From NCBI GenBank assembly GCA_031761405.1, contig JASEVX010000003.1, forward strand, positions 111,612,579 to 111,676,578: DNA of 64,000 nt, in the 5' to 3' direction. A model generated the notes under the pieces. That model did not search any database. It worked only from the letters and a program-made list of their open reading frames with translations, and was not told where the DNA came from. Below are positions 34,700 through 47,091 of the stretch, one piece after another (within the stretch, counting starts at the first letter, position 1; each line of letters opens with the position of its first letter). Both the position numbers and the translations under genes were made by a program. This DNA comes from Serripes groenlandicus (taxonomy: Eukaryota; Mollusca; Bivalvia; Cardiida; Cardiidae).

Positions 34700-35680
34700 G
34701 TTTCTGGTTCTGAACTAAAAAAGGTCGCATCAAAAATAAATGCTGCGACTGCGCCTCAAGTATATATAGAGTTGACTTTGATTTACATGCCATGGATCGA
34801 TAGATATATCAAAAACACACATACTGTATACATGTACATGGAATACACTGAGCGACTCCGCCCTCGACGAAATACGAGTATGTCGTCACATCGTCGAACT
34901 GTCGATGTCAACTTCAAAACACGAACATTAATTCCAATCCATATTTATGTCAACTCAGTCACGACACCACACTCATGTTTATATAGCTAATTCACTTTTA
35001 TTCAGCCACACAAGCTTAAACGGTATAAATGGCTTCTCTATGTATCCGAACGAAACTATTAAATGCGAAACCACCTAGTGTGATAAAACGAATAAATTCT
35101 CTCGCTTTATTGTAGACACTCCTCCCTAGCAGTGGATGTCAGTTATCCAAACATAATACTGGGAAACACTACTGACACGGCGACTTCAATTCTACGATAT
35201 TTGCTACCGGCTTATTCATGATGTACCTGTCAACATATCGAACGCGTTATACAGAACGGATTGAAATAGCTACTATTTGTCACAAGAGATAAATTACAGC
35301 CTTTTGCATAGATATAGGTTTTTTCTACAAAATCAAGCCTTTGTGCTGCATACTTCCTTCAATTTGTATAATGATAAAAGGTTTTTTAATAACAAGTTCG
35401 TTTGTGTGCTTGATTGTATGTTTTACGACGCTCCATTGTATTTCAGTCATATCACGGCGATTCAAGGGCGAATAACAAGTTCTGCTTGTTGTAAGGTGCG
35501 CTGGTGTAAGGATAGGCCAGCGCATCATGCGTAATGCTATTAATTACAGCAGTTTGGCATATATATAGGTGTTTTCTACAAAATAAAATCCTTATGCTGC
35601 AGGCTTCCCTGTAATTTATTCCAAGACCAATGCTTATAAATACACGCTTGGTTGTTTGTTTGTGTATATGATGTTTCTCG
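34700..35680. other. Unassigned stretch
   Basis: The 118-aa ORF at 34634-34990 begins inside MITE D3 and shows no domain. About 35445-35475 (tcagtcatatcacggcg) is a minus-strand SINE fragment. Nothing else recognised. Confidence 0.4.
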
Positions 35681-35689
35681 CAACGTTCA

Positions 35690-36030
35690 ACGGTTTTTTC
35701 AGTCATATCATGGCGTTTCCTTGGTAAATTACCAGTAGACCTATTACTGGTCAACTTATACTGATACCCAAAACATTTGGTATGACCCAGCCGGGAATCG
35801 AACCCTCGTTCTTCCGCTTCGAGGCGAACGCTCTACCACCACACCACGCGACGGTCGGGTATTACTGGTAAGCTTATACTGATACGAGCGCATCAATCGT
35901 AATACTATCCACGCAACCATGAGCGCCGAGGAGGAAAGTCAATGTTACCATTTTAAAAGTCTTTAATATGAAACCGCGGATTGAACCTTGGCCTCCCGCT
36001 GATCTAACCAGAACACCACCAACGCGGTTT
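35690..36030 (-). repeat. Cluster of minus-strand tRNA-like SINE pieces
   Basis: ttcagtcatatcatggcg (tail side) at 35700. A tRNA-like head with gggaatcgaaccctcg (box B) and acgctctaccaccacac at about 35790-35857. A second head at 35942-36030 (gattgaaccttggcc, aacaccaccaacgcgg) matches the SINE at 19640 in reverse. The first head is bracketed by tattactggt...cttatactgatac at 35742 and 35860, possibly a 26-bp target duplication with two mismatches. Confidence 0.55.
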
Positions 36031-36481
36031 TATTATACGTTATACGTTACTTCCTATTTAAGGAGAAGAATAGATAAAAGACAAACGAAAATAGACGTAG
36101 ATATATATATAAATTTGATAAAGAAAAATGGGGAATGAAACTGCAATAAGTGACTAGTGTAAATGAAAGAGCTTATTAGTAAAGGACGTCTGTACATTAA
36201 ATCTTTGAAAGAGGACCACTAAAAGAACACATTCCTGTGAAGTTTGGTTAATATCTTTTTTAATGGTTGTAGAAGAGATGTCGTTTGAAGCAAAATGGTA
36301 ATTTTACCCATCTTCTGATGCCGCAAAGTGGCTTCTTCAAATCATTTGCTGCGGAGTAGGCATAGGCCAATTTTATCAGTAAACGGGTTATAAAAAATTC
36401 GGCCAGGAGTCCGAACCTTTGTAAACGTTAATTACGCTTGATCGCTGTGACTATATACGATCATGTAGATTATAATAGGAA

Positions 36482-36734
36482 TGTCGAGGGCTTGGCGTGA
36501 AACGGTTGTAACTAAAATTGGTATTTTTTTTACCAAGGTTAATCACCTCGCCATAAAGTCTTTATAAGTGTTAAATCATTTTTCTTGGTAAACAATGGAA
36601 ATTTAGGTGCCATTGCTCATTCTGAGCAATGGCACCTAAATTTGCATTGTTTACAAAGGGGTCAACATTGCCCCTAAACAAGGGTTTTCAAAATAGGTTT
36701 TTAGTTACAACCGTTTCACACCAAGCCCTCGATG
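36482..36734. mobile_element. Family D MITE copy 4
   Basis: Left tgtcgagggcttggcg, right caccaagccctcgatg. The central ccattgctcattctgagcaa palindrome is intact. Confidence 0.85.
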
Positions 36735-37610
36735 TATTCCGTAAACAGACATCGCTACAATGATATTAAACATGGCATGCTAAGAGAACTTGTATAAATC
36801 ATTAGGCTAGATATTTTGTTATATGGAAATCCAAACTCATCAATCGAAGTAAATAATGCTATTTTTGAATCAGTTCGAAACCAACAGGTTTAGCTCAAGA
36901 TAATTAACCCCTTTCCATAAGTCTTCGTGAATCTTGTTTTATATTTTATTTGGTATGGTTATATGACATATACGTTAACTAACCTCCCATACGCGCATCT
37001 AACCTCCTTAATCTCTTTTCTTCGCTTTTCTTCTCTCTTTATATATATTTCTTTCTCCCTCTTTCCCCCTCTCTTGCTCTCTCCCCACTCGCTATTATGT
37101 ATATTATTTTCATGTATGATAAATTACAAAGCTATAGCAAGCTGATATTTTCTGAACATGTTAAATATTCACCGTGCTTCCTGTAATTCAATATTTATTG
37201 GAGAGGACCTAAAATAAGCTATAAGCTTGTAGTCCAATCCATTTCTCCATTGTATATTTCTTGATGTTTCCTACTATGTAAAAATATGAGAATTAAATGT
37301 GTTTAAACTAAACAGTCATCGATAATGTTGTAAAAACTAAAGATAGAATCAGGAAAAGCCTGCAAAGTTTGATATAACGGAAAATGTCGGGTTTATGACA
37401 TTGTATGTTTTCTCTAATATATCATATTACCATTAACAAAAACATTTCCAAGAATTGACGATCGACCAAGCAAACAAAATGTCAATTTGTCTCATTTCGG
37501 CGAATTGTCTAGCACCACTCTATGTATACCCTATGTTACATATCACTACTGTCTAGGACGAATCATATTTATGTTTCATTAATTGGACTTTCTTGGCTAG
37601 ACAATAAAGA
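36735..37610. other. Unassigned stretch
   Basis: AT-rich with a pyrimidine-rich segment at 37010-37095 (tctttcttcgctttt-like). No exon recognised. Confidence 0.35.
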
Positions 37611-37814
37611 TTGAACTCTTTCAGCGCCAAATGCAATATTGAGGTTTTGGCAAACAATACTGATTCAGGTGAGTCAGCTCGTAACGAGCTGTGTCACCGT
37701 AATCAGCATTGTTTTCCTTTTAGTTATACAAATATTCCAAACTCTTATTATGGAGACGCCCACTTTTGATAATGGAAGAGTCTACTTTAAACAATTCGGC
37801 GATGGAAGAGTTAA
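37611..37814. mobile_element. Family B MITE copy 4
   Basis: Left flank mutated to TTGA, right flank TTAA. The right TIR has ggcgatggaagag instead of ggcgctgaaagag. Confidence 0.75.
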
Positions 37815-38317
37815 TTATTATGGACATTTTAAATACAGTGTCGCTCATCTTACTGCTTCAGTTACAAATCAGACATAAGCCATGGTAGATAGGGTAGGGC
37901 ATGTACATGAATCTCAAGAATACCCGGAATTCGTAGACGTTTTAAAAAAAATAAAAAAACCTCCTCCACTGATATGTAAACGGTACATCTGAAGACCGAT
38001 CTTGGTGGTATCGTTCTCTTACAGTTAAAACGGGGCTTCTCTCGTTATTTATTATTTGTTCATTTGTCGGGGGTGTGCAAACATAACATAAATGTGATCG
38101 ACATTTTTTCATGCGCGTCGTTGTAATTAGGTTTGGGGGAAATAGTTCTGTAAGAGAGCCAAAAAAACAGCATCGACGGCATCTTCATGTCATTATTCAC
38201 TATCGCTGAGACTTCAGTGGCAGATCAGAACGTTTGTCGTAAGAGTGCACATCTGTTTCTAGATTCCTGTATACACTGGAAATAACGCGTATTTGACATT
38301 TAGGTGACATTTGACAA

Positions 38318-38632
38318 GCCGAGCCGCTGTAGCTCACTCGGTAGCGACGCGGGCTGTCAATCCAGTGATTGTGAGTTCGAACTCCTGCTCGATCAACATT
38401 CTTTCTGACATTTGATAAAATTTAATACGAAAAGCGTCATTCGTCTTCCAACAATGGGATAACAGTCTATGTGGAAAAGCAGCCAATTGTTTGGGAAGTT
38501 TATTGTGTGATGTGAGAATTACTGGTGTGGGGAAGCCAGGAAACACTTGCGTAGGTGAACTGGCCGCCGTGATATGACTTAAAAATGGTTGAAAACGGCG
38601 TAAAACCCCAATAAATCAATCAATCAATCAAT
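38318..38632 (+). repeat. Full-length tRNA-derived SINE (~315 bp)
   Basis: Head gctgtagctcactcggtag (box A) and gattgtgagttcgaactc (box B). Body gtcattcgtcttccaacaa and aagcagccaattgtttggg. Conserved ctggccgccgtgatatgac, then gttgaaaacggcgtaaaacc and a (caat)n tail. Flanked by ttgacaa on both sides. Best intact copy of the SINE family in the window. Confidence 0.85.
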
Positions 38633-38716
38633 TGACAAAGGAAATGGTCTGTCTCAGTTCGAGTAAATTCAGCATTTCAAATCAAAATGGTCCAAGTACG
38701 ACCTAAATATTATCTA

Positions 38717-38896
38717 ATTCAAATATAACAAAAGGCAATTTAAGGCTTTTGCAAACAACCTGTTTGTCCTGAAATCTGCATTGTTTGCCACTTAGACAGT
38801 GTATTGTGCCAAATTTGCTGTTGGACGAAATACGGAGTGGTTTAGTTTTCAACCTGGAATAGTCGACTTTGTGAAATTCGCCAGTGAAGGAGTTAA
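38717..38896. mobile_element. Decayed family B MITE copy
   Basis: Recognisable from aaaggcaatt, tgcaaacaa, catcattgtttg-like and gtcgactttgtgaaattcg segments and the right end gccagtgaaggagttaa. The left TIR has largely gone. It lies 80 bp right of a full SINE. Confidence 0.5.
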
Positions 38897-38930
38897 CTGT
38901 GATATGGTCTTGATCTAACTTGTTTCAACA

Positions 38931-39151
38931 TTAAACCTCTCTCACTTGCACACGCACATTTTGAAGTATTTGCAGCATTCGTCTTTTGAAAACATCGTGG
39001 CACAAGGAAAAAATGCTTATCGTGAGCAGCATGTAATTTCTACTATTGCCAAAAGGTCTTCATATTTATTTAAAAAAAATCATACTTTCATTTTTAGATA
39101 TTGTTATAGTCGTCTGCTGCATTTTTATTGTATGTTGGAAAGGGGGGTTAA
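38931..39151. mobile_element. Family A MITE, worn
   Basis: ttaaacctctctcactt to tggaaaggggggttaa; centre gcttatcgtgagc. Confidence 0.65.
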
Positions 39152-39471
39152 TCCAGTCAACCCCTTTTTGCAATGATCCCACAATCGCATTATCCCTTCG
39201 TTATTTCGGAATTACAGATCCGCCCAAGAGGACGGTTCATAAACCAGATACTGTTTCTATACCCATTAACACTATTGCAAGATATGTGAGGGATCTGTCA
39301 TAGTAAAAACCGTCCGCATTAGTAATACCCGACGTCACAAACACAACATGGCGGCGGACATGGAGATGAACGAATAAACAACGATGGGTTTTGAAATGGT
39401 ATAAAGCTGCACTTACTAAAGCAATTTTGAGACCTAGTTAAGTGGACCTCTGCAGTGCACATTTTGGTTGA

Positions 39472-39675
39472 CACTTTCTCACTTACAGACGCTTTCTGAC
39501 AACTCTGCAGCAAACGACTTTTGAAAACATTGTGGCAGAAGGATGAATTGCTCACAATTAGCAATTACTCATTTTGCCACAATGTTTTCAACTCTTTCAA
39601 TTATTGAACTTATTTTTGCCCTGATGTTTTCAAAGTCGTCTGCTGCATATTTGCTGTGTGTGGACGGAAGGATCA
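39472..39675. mobile_element. Family A MITE, ends lost
   Basis: tttctcacttacagacgctt to ctgtgtgtggacgg. Hairpin aacattgtggcagaagg / cattttgccacaatgt. Confidence 0.65.
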
Positions 39676-39859
39676 AAACTATATAATAATAATATAATAA
39701 TGAATATATGTATTAATATCACCGTTTAACGAACAGTGAACATCTGATGTGTGTGCATTCCAGATTGGTTTCTTGTAGTGCTAGCATCGTACATATAGTA
39801 TTTAGAAAATATAATAAACAGTGTGACGATTTCTCGGTGAATAAATCACGTAATTCTGG

Positions 39860-39920
39860 ACAGTGGTCGAGCTTCAGCCTCTGGTACCGGGTTCGAATCC
39901 CGTGATGAGCAGGTTCTGCC
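39860..39920 (+). repeat. tRNA-like fragment (box B)
   Basis: gtaccgggttcgaatcccgtg is an intact T-arm-like stem-loop, but the preceding bases do not make a D-arm or acceptor stem. Probably a SINE head relic. Confidence 0.4.
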
Positions 39921-40034
39921 TTTGGAAGATTCACCACAAGCGGCACAATAAATGATTAAGTCTCAATGATGCAAAATCGAGCGTGATTAGTATAAGCTGA
40001 AAGCTTGTTTCGCAAAAGATGTAAAATGAATAAG

Positions 40035-40131
40035 TTTATACTAAAGCAATTTCATCATTTGCCAAGATGTCTTCAAATGTGGTCTGCAGGAGAGGCGTCA
40101 GAAAGCGTCTGTATGTGGTAAATGGTTAATA
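40035..40131. mobile_element. Family A MITE, right third
   Basis: Begins agcaatttcatcatttgcc and ends tgtggtaaatggttaa. Confidence 0.55.
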
Positions 40132-40554
40132 AAGAAGGAATTATGATGAAGTTATGTACTGAATAAATCCCTTCGTATTTTTTAATTTACAAGAATAGCC
40201 GAAACGAAGTAAATATTTGTACATGTATGTCAATATCGCCAGGAATGGCCGTATCCAAGTTGCGAGACATAGCCTTTGTCTGCACACATAACGCCAACAG
40301 ATATAACTGGTAGAATGATTTTCATATGACGTGACCAAGTTATATGACCTAGACATCCAGGATTCGCTACAGCGAATACCGCATCCTTATATAATTATTA
40401 TTGAGACAGACGGAAGTTAGAAAACGACACTTAACGCCTTTGAAAACATTTCAACGAATCTATATTTTCTAATTATTAAATCTGTTTTCCTTTTTCATTT
40501 AAAAACTACAAAGTATCATAGCAGCATAACGACGAATGTGTCACTTTGGTATAG

Positions 40555-40723
40555 TTAACCCTTTCCCTCATACGACAATTCTGCAGCAGACGACTTTGAA
40601 CGTATTTTGTCAGATGGATAACCTATGACTAAAAGTGGAAAACATTGTGACAAAAGGAGAAATTGCACGTTCTGTGCAATTTCTTCTTTTGTCACTATGT
40701 TTTCAAAACGCCGTCTGCTTTAA
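40555..40723. mobile_element. Family A MITE, truncated, abutting the next copy
   Basis: TTAA-ccctttccctcatacg on the left; the right end stops at ccgtctgctt where the next copy begins. It also has an internal deletion between ttttgtca and gatggataacc. Confidence 0.8.
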
Positions 40724-40950
40724 CCCTTTCCCTCATACGACAATTCTGCAGCAGACGACTTTGAACGTATTTTGTCAAAACATAGAAAATCTCCATAATT
40801 GAATGGATAACCTATGACAAAAATGTTGAAAACATTGTGGCAAAAGGAGAAATTGCACGTTTTGTGCAATTTCTTCTTTTGTCACTATGTTTTCAAAAAG
40901 CCCTCTGCTACAGAGGCGTCAGAAAGCGTCTATATGAGGGAAAGGGTTAA
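40720..40950. mobile_element. Family A MITE, full length
   Basis: TTAA at both ends; centre gcacgttttgtgc. It is very similar to the truncated neighbour, so local duplication or insertion at a TTAA in the first copy are both possible. Confidence 0.85.
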
Positions 40951-41890
40951 AACGAAAATTGGCCGTAATTTATGTAAGCATGTAAAATACATAAAAACTA
41001 CATACATTACATGTTTGGTCATTGCAGTCAAACGTGCAAGGTTATGATTAATCATATTCCAAGCTTCTAAACAAAAGCTAGTTTAGTTAATTAGATAGAT
41101 GGACCTCACGCAAAGCTGAACCAGGACATCAATGCCTACAACGACTCCGGAACCAAGGTGTTGGCCAAAAAAAAAACTAATCCGATTCAGACGTGTTAGA
41201 CCGGACTGGTGATAAATTGGGATTCAATGCCTGCCAAGTGGGATGCACCAGCTGTGTGGTTTTGGGATTCTCTTGTCAAGTTTGTTGCATTACTTATTAC
41301 ACTTTGGCAGTATTTCTGTGTCATTAGTGCGGAATTTTAATCCGTTTTCCCTTCCAAACCCCCTTACATATGTTTTTGTAATATTCCAGTTTAAGGGCGT
41401 ACACACTAGTAAGTGAGCGGTGCTCTGTCTGCGGAAACCATCAACGTTACATATGCGATCAGTGTGGAACTAGCCCTGTCAGAGTATCGGCGCATTCTAA
41501 TCTTGCCTTACATTGCAAACAATGCAGATTTCAGGAGAGACAGACAAATCTTCATATACAATTGGAATAATTATTCATGGAGAACTGGTCAATTGAGCCA
41601 GTGCGTGAACAAAAGTACAAGTTAGCAAATCTAAACAGTGTAGGTTTATAAAATATAATGGTGTGCACCTGCTAAGTCTTAATTGAATCTACACATGTTG
41701 ACATAATCCTCTGAAGCTTGTATAAAATAATATGTGAACAGCATAGTTTAGATCTTGAGCAGATGTACATGCTGATCTGGATTTATATTGCTCATAAAAG
41801 CCAACTTGTTTCTTTTCTCTTACACTGGCTCAATTATTCTTGACTCTACAATGACATGTTGTCAGAAAATACATTCTCGTAAATACTGCT
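40951..41890. other. Unassigned stretch
   Basis: No exon recognised. 41510-41540 (attgcaaacaatgcagatttc) resembles part of family B. Otherwise nothing supported. Confidence 0.35.
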
Positions 41891-41900
41891 CGTTCAACAA

Positions 41901-42401
41901 TTGATTGATTGGGGTTTAACAACGATTTCAACAGTCATATATTTATTTATTTATTTATTGGGGTTTTACGCCGCTTTCAACAATATTTCAGTTATATCAC
42001 GGCGACAGTTCACTTATTCATGATCCCTGGGTAAACAAACCAGTACTGGGCTAGAAAATGTGCCTTGCCCAAGGACACTCCACCATGACCGTAGTGCCGC
42101 GACTGGGGATCGAACCCGGGACACCCGGTTTCGAAATCCCCGACGCTAACCACTCGACCATAGCGGATTCCTTCAACGGTCATATCACGGCGGCCAGTTC
42201 ACCTACTAAAGTGTTTCCTGAGTTTCTGACACTAGTTTTCCACACAACACTTTCCAAGCAACTGGCTGCTTTTCCACAAAGACTGTTAACCCATTGGTGG
42301 GAAACGAATGGCGTTTGCCACGCGTCGGAATGTTTGCCGTTCTGGTGTTCGAACTCGGCTCCTGGATTGAAAGTCCCCGTCGCTATCGTTGCTCGGAGCA
42401 T
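41901..42401 (-). repeat. SINE split by a second SINE
   Basis: Tail ttgattgattggggtttaac on the left. After the intruder the body resumes (catatcacggcggccagttc, caagcaactggctgctttt) and reaches a head with tggtgttcgaactcgg. Flanked by gttcaacaa at 41892-41900 and 42402-42410 (9-bp target duplication). Confidence 0.85.
41940..42171 (-). repeat. Nested SINE with (attt)n tail
   Basis: Tail tatttatttatttattgggg, body ttattcatgatccctgggt and aatgtgccttgcccaagg, head ggggatcgaacccgggac (box B) and taaccactcgaccatagcgg (box A side). Bordered by ttcaacagtcata and ttcaacggtcata (13 bp, one mismatch), a target duplication made from the host SINE. Confidence 0.88.
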
Positions 42402-42907
42402 GTTCAACAATGTTCATTGAAATAAATGTAAGAAAAGTGCCAAAACGGAAATAAAAAGGCTTTGATTCAAGCATGACGATGCTACTTAAGTACACCAGTG
42501 CCATAAGCATCACTTAATTCTTTCACTGATATTGATGAAATTCGATGCCTTTGCATCAGACTTTTGAAAGCGTTGTGGTTATCGGAAAATCTACTCGAAA
42601 TGATCAGCTTCTCTCTTTCACACGATTATTTCAACTTTTATCAAAGTTTTAATTTCCGTTTTCCAGATATTGTATATTATTTCAGAATAGAAAACATGCA
42701 CACAGTATGAGAGAAAACTGCACCTTCCTTACTACAATGTACGTATTAAACCTATCTTATGCAGAGATAAAATATCAAGTTTTATGACACAATGTTTTCC
42801 TTTATATCACGTAGTTGGCAGCATTTGTGTCTCTCTGATTTACCAGTCGTAATACTTTTCCTCAACTATGAGCGCATAGCAGCGAAGCCAATACTAACGC
42901 TTAAGCA

Positions 42908-43186
42908 TTGTCTCGGAGACCAACAATTCATCCTTTTAATAAAAAAAAACTGAATCGGGAGATACAGAAGCAGCGTCGACAGTGGAAAGTATTTTCAAAC
43001 CGGGTACAAACGTCTTTTGAAAACAATATAGGAATATTGTTTGCATTTTCTCATAATGTGTTAGACTCTCAAAATCATTTACTTCAAAATATGTTGATAA
43101 ATCAGTTAAAAAACGCCTTAAACGATCAGACTACATACTTGCAGTCTTCTTTCCCTACTGATGGTAATTTTTTTCCTCCTAAATAA
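42908..43186 (+). other. 92-codon ORF, unassigned
   Basis: An open frame with a basic, Gln/Asn-rich start (NKKKLNREIQKQRRQWK) and a possible donor at gatg|gtaatt near its end. No family recognised and no clear acceptor. Length is only modestly above chance here, so it is recorded but not called a gene. Confidence 0.2.
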
Positions 43187-43324
43187 GTTGGTTTACTAAA
43201 TTCTGTGAAATCAGGTCGTTTCAGAGTGACCGTTGTACCAGCCTTTTAAATTGTGACCTACAAAATCGTAAGGTATCAGCAGGGGAGATAACCAATATAA
43301 ACTAGATGGTTGTTTTTGTCACAA

Positions 43325-43860
43325 AAACATGTTTCCCCTATTGCAGTGCGTTAATGATTGTTATACTGAAACTTTGACCTTGAACCAAAGTGGTTGAAAC
43401 ATGCGCTTTGCACATGGTCTTAGTATGGTGAAGATTGGTGGCAATTCATTTCAAAATCCTTCAAGCGGTTCCAAAGTTATTGAATGTACACGAAATATAG
43501 TCATATGACCTTGACATCTAATTGCAAAATTGACCTTGAACCAAAGTGGATGTAACATGCGCTCCGCACATCGTCTGAGTATGGTAAACATTTGTGGCGA
43601 TTTATTTTAAAATCGTTCAAGCGGTTCAAAAGTTATGGAGCGGACACGAAATCTAGTCATATGACATTTGACCTCTAATTGCGACCTTGAACCAATGTGG
43701 TTGTAACATGTGCTCTGCACATCGTCTCAGTATGGTGAACATTTCCCGCGGTTTATTTCAAAAGTTTTCAAGTGGTTCAAAAGTTATGGAGCCACACGAT
43801 TTGTGACAGACAGACACCAAGAGGAATCAAAGCACTGCAGTGCTGACGGCATGGGGGCTG
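43325..43860. repeat. ~150-156-bp tandem monomers (element E1)
   Basis: gaccttgaaccaaagtgg begins at 43376 and 43532 and recurs as gaccttgaaccaatgtgg at 43683. Each is followed by aacatgcgct, ctcagtatggtgaacatt and caagcggttcaaaagttatg. The array ends at gacagacagacaccaagagg. Confidence 0.85.
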
Positions 43861-43984
43861 CCGGAAGGTTGGAGAAGTAGGGGAAATGTGAAAGGAAATA
43901 ACAATTGCAGCTTATGTTTATGTATTTATTGTCAAGAAGTTGAAAGATCATGTCAAAATTAGTAAATTTTACTAAACTGCCAAT

Positions 43985-45600
43985 TTAAAAACAGAAGGAC
44001 CTTGTTGGCACTATATCGCTCACCTGAGTGAAAGAGCTCACAAGTATACACATTTAAGACATGAAGAATCAAAGGTAAATTTGACAGCAGGTTTAGGCAA
44101 AATATTTTGAAGTTTCTGCATTATTATATTGAGAAATATGTCAATGTTAAATCACATTCCACCAAGTTGAAATAATTCTCTAAACCATGTACTAGACTGG
44201 GAGAAAGTGTTTGAAATATGCAAAACTCATCAAGACAATTATTCTGACAACGATTCAAAATGCAACATCCAGTGTGTTATCAAGATTTTCCTTCATTTGG
44301 CCTAGTGACCTATTTGTGTCTACCCTATATGACCCTTATTTGAACATGGACTAGATATCATTTAGATAAACATTCTGACCAAATTTTAAACAAGAGGGAC
44401 ATGATGGCCCTATATCGCTCACCTGATTTTTTTTTTTTTCATCTAAGCCTATAAGCGCCGCCCCCTGGCGGCCATAGATTTCGACCAATCAAATCGGCCA
44501 AAAACTTTTGGAGGAGAAGATTTCACTCAAGCCATATACGGCAAAATAGCCTCGCCCCCTGGCGGCCATGTTTTTCGACCAATCAACATGGCTTGAAGGA
44601 ATCTGATAGTTAAGGATCATTCTGAATGTTTTTCTTGAAAAACACTGAGAGGTCGTTAACCTTCTCCAGGAGCGAATGTAAAGGTAGAATTTTTAGTTTT
44701 CAATATCTGCATCATCCAACAATGTGTCAATATTACCAATGTAAAGGACATGTGACAAATAAATGGAAGTTTTTATTGTGTTCACAAGGTGAATTATAAC
44801 AGCTTTGCCAATGCATGGACGGATCTGGCTGGTTTTCGAAAGAAACCGAGCTCTCATGGATATCTAGCTGCTGAATAAGTTTGGTAAACATCGAATAATA
44901 AATGATGACTAACTGGTTCACAAGGTCAGTTATAGCAATGTTGCCAACTTTAAAGGGCTATAATCCAGTCATGCAAGAACGGATCTTGTTAGTTTTCGAA
45001 AGAAACCGAGCTCTTATGTATATCTAGCTACTGTATAAGTTTGGTAAACATCGGATAATAAATGATGACTTTATCTTGTTCACAAGGTCAATTATAGCAA
45101 GTTTGCCAATTATAAAGGGCCATAATCCCGTCATGGATGGATGGATCTGGCTGGTTTTCGAAAGGAACAGAGCTCTCATCTATATCTTGATACTAAATAG
45201 GTTTGGTAAATATCGGATAATAAATGAAGACTGTATCGTGCTCACACGAAATTGTTGACAGACGACGGACAAAGGGCGGTCACAGAAGCTCACCTCGTCA
45301 CTATGTGTTAGGTGAGCTAAAAACGTGGCCTCTATAGTGTTGACAAGATTTTCCTTCAATTTGGCCAAGTGACATAGTTCTTTAAACAGCCATGACTAAT
45401 ATTCAAACTTGGCCTACATATCATCAAGACAAACATTCTGATACAGTTTCAACATGCTCAAGTTAAAAATGCAGCCTCCATTATGTTAACAAGATTTCCC
45501 TTCAATTTGGCCTAGTAACCTAATTTTTGACCAAATATGACCCATATTCGAACTTGACTTAGATATCATTAAGACGAGCATTCTAACGAAAATAAGGTTG
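43985..45600. repeat. Element E2: ~146-bp monomers, interrupted by E3
   Basis: Starts with the hairpin-like ggaccttgttggcac and cgctcacctgagtg. Monomers aagattttccttcaatttgg ... catcaagacaaacattctga lie at about 44283, 45343 and 45489. The first is separated from the others by E3 (44392-45322). Confidence 0.7.
44392..45322. mobile_element. Element E3: ~160-bp monomers, hairpin and CTAA end
   Basis: Begins acaagagggacatgatggcc with cgctcacctga. It includes two copies of gccccctggcggccat (about 44460 and 44551). It then has three monomers with ggatctggctggttttcgaa at 44821, 44981 and 45143. It ends tcacctcgtcac ... ttaggtgagctaaaaa, an inverted pair closing on CTAA. The layout resembles Helitron-type non-autonomous elements. 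Confidence 0.7.
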
Positions 45601-47091
45601 ATACCTCCACAGCACTTGCGAGCACCTGCACAGCACGATTGAAGGAGAGGTTTGCGTTTGCACGCTACCGCTACAACTTAGTTTTTGGTGCATTGGTGGC
45701 TGAAGAGGAGAGGTCTCATTTCCTTTACTTCCACTCTCCCTCTCTTGTGGGTACTCCCCTCTCCTTCTCCTTCAGTCCTCCCTTCTTTTATAGGGCATCT
45801 TGTAGTACTGTTACTCTGACACTTTTGTGATAAACTGTGTGTTAAATTGCTACCTTCTGTGAAGAGCGCGACTGGAATCTGATTAATGATGCGATGACCA
45901 GGCTTTTATAACCTCCGAGACACATTGGATGGTCGGCCAGACGCCTCCTTTCCCCGCTCAATGTCTGCCCGATGTCCGGCGCTCGCCAGATATGTATGAT
46001 GCCCGACCGGGTCGGGGTGTCATGGGGTAGGGGGAGTCGGGCACGGGCCCTAGCTAAATCCGCCACTACACTTGCCACGCTTTTTCTTTGTTTACCATTA
46101 ATATTTCGACGCACGGACCCCGGTTAATCCGCCACTGTTTATTTCACGTGACTTCTTTCTTTTATTCCCGTTCCTCTTCGCGAATGTTACAGTTAATAAT
46201 GTTAACAAGCGTCTATATTTGACCTCTCGGCGCACTAATTTCTAAAGCATTTCTTAAACTTATATTGGAGTTCTTACGCCTTAAGTTTTTCACTGATGTT
46301 CCAACAACATTAAAATGATATTTATGGGGGAGATCCTAACCTTTTAAATGCAGTTTTGTTGAATCCATGATGAACTATTTTTCTTGCGCAGTCTCAACCT
46401 AAAATGCGTTATTTGGTGCTAACAGCAATTGGCAGGCTGCCAACTCCGAACAAAATGGTATTACTACTATGATCAGGGGCTAAAGCCTCAGGCCAAAAAC
46501 AATATGTCTCCATTATTGGGGAGACATAATAAACAAGATACATAAGTTGTGCTTGTTTTGTGTCCCTATTAAATAAACATTTTCAAGTTTAGGGTCAATT
46601 CGAGGGGACCTTCAATGCTTGTTAACAATTTCAATATACATATGTACAGCAAAGTAGTTTGGTCTTGTTTTTATGAGATTGGTCCAATAAGTTCTGAGGA
46701 GTATATTTTTAAAGTTTTAACTATAGCCAAATAAAGCAAAAACAGCCAATCTTCTGGCAGCCATTTTATTTTACCAAATAACATGTCATGAAGAAATGTG
46801 TAAGAGGGTCACCCTGGGAACATCACAGTAAAATAAGTTGAAAATCGACCTAAATGTTTCAGATAAGAAGTTTCTTTCTTTAAGTTGTCAGAGAAACTGG
46901 AATTCTGCTGTTAGGATCAAGACATTTAAGAAATTTTAGAAAGAGCACCGAGAGGAAAATAGCTTTGAAGTTTCATTTAAATCGGCTTAGTAGTTAGAAG
47001 AGAAATTAGACACAAGCATAACAGTCAATTTGCCTTGACATAAGTTTGACTGGACTTCAGTCTGTTGTTCTAACAACTGCCTTAAGAATAA
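45600..47091. other. Unassigned stretch with mixed repeat relics
   Basis: 45842-46140 is GC-rich, with two direct copies of aatccgccact (minus strand agtggcgga), a motif seen at ends of some hAT-type MITEs. 46503-46530 (atgtctccattattgggga) is a perfect small hairpin. No exon recognised. Confidence 0.4.

Noticed and set aside
34634..34990. 118-codon ORF
   Set aside because: Begins inside the right end of MITE D copy 3 and shows no recognisable domain.
38321..38395. Possible tRNA gene (good box A and box B)
   Set aside because: No paired acceptor stem, continues into a SINE body and tail with a target duplication; the other tRNA-like heads were rejected for the same reason.
45842..46114. 90-codon GC-rich minus-strand ORF
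   Set aside because: Overlaps repeated agtggcgga motifs seen in MITE ends and has no recognisable domain or splice sites.
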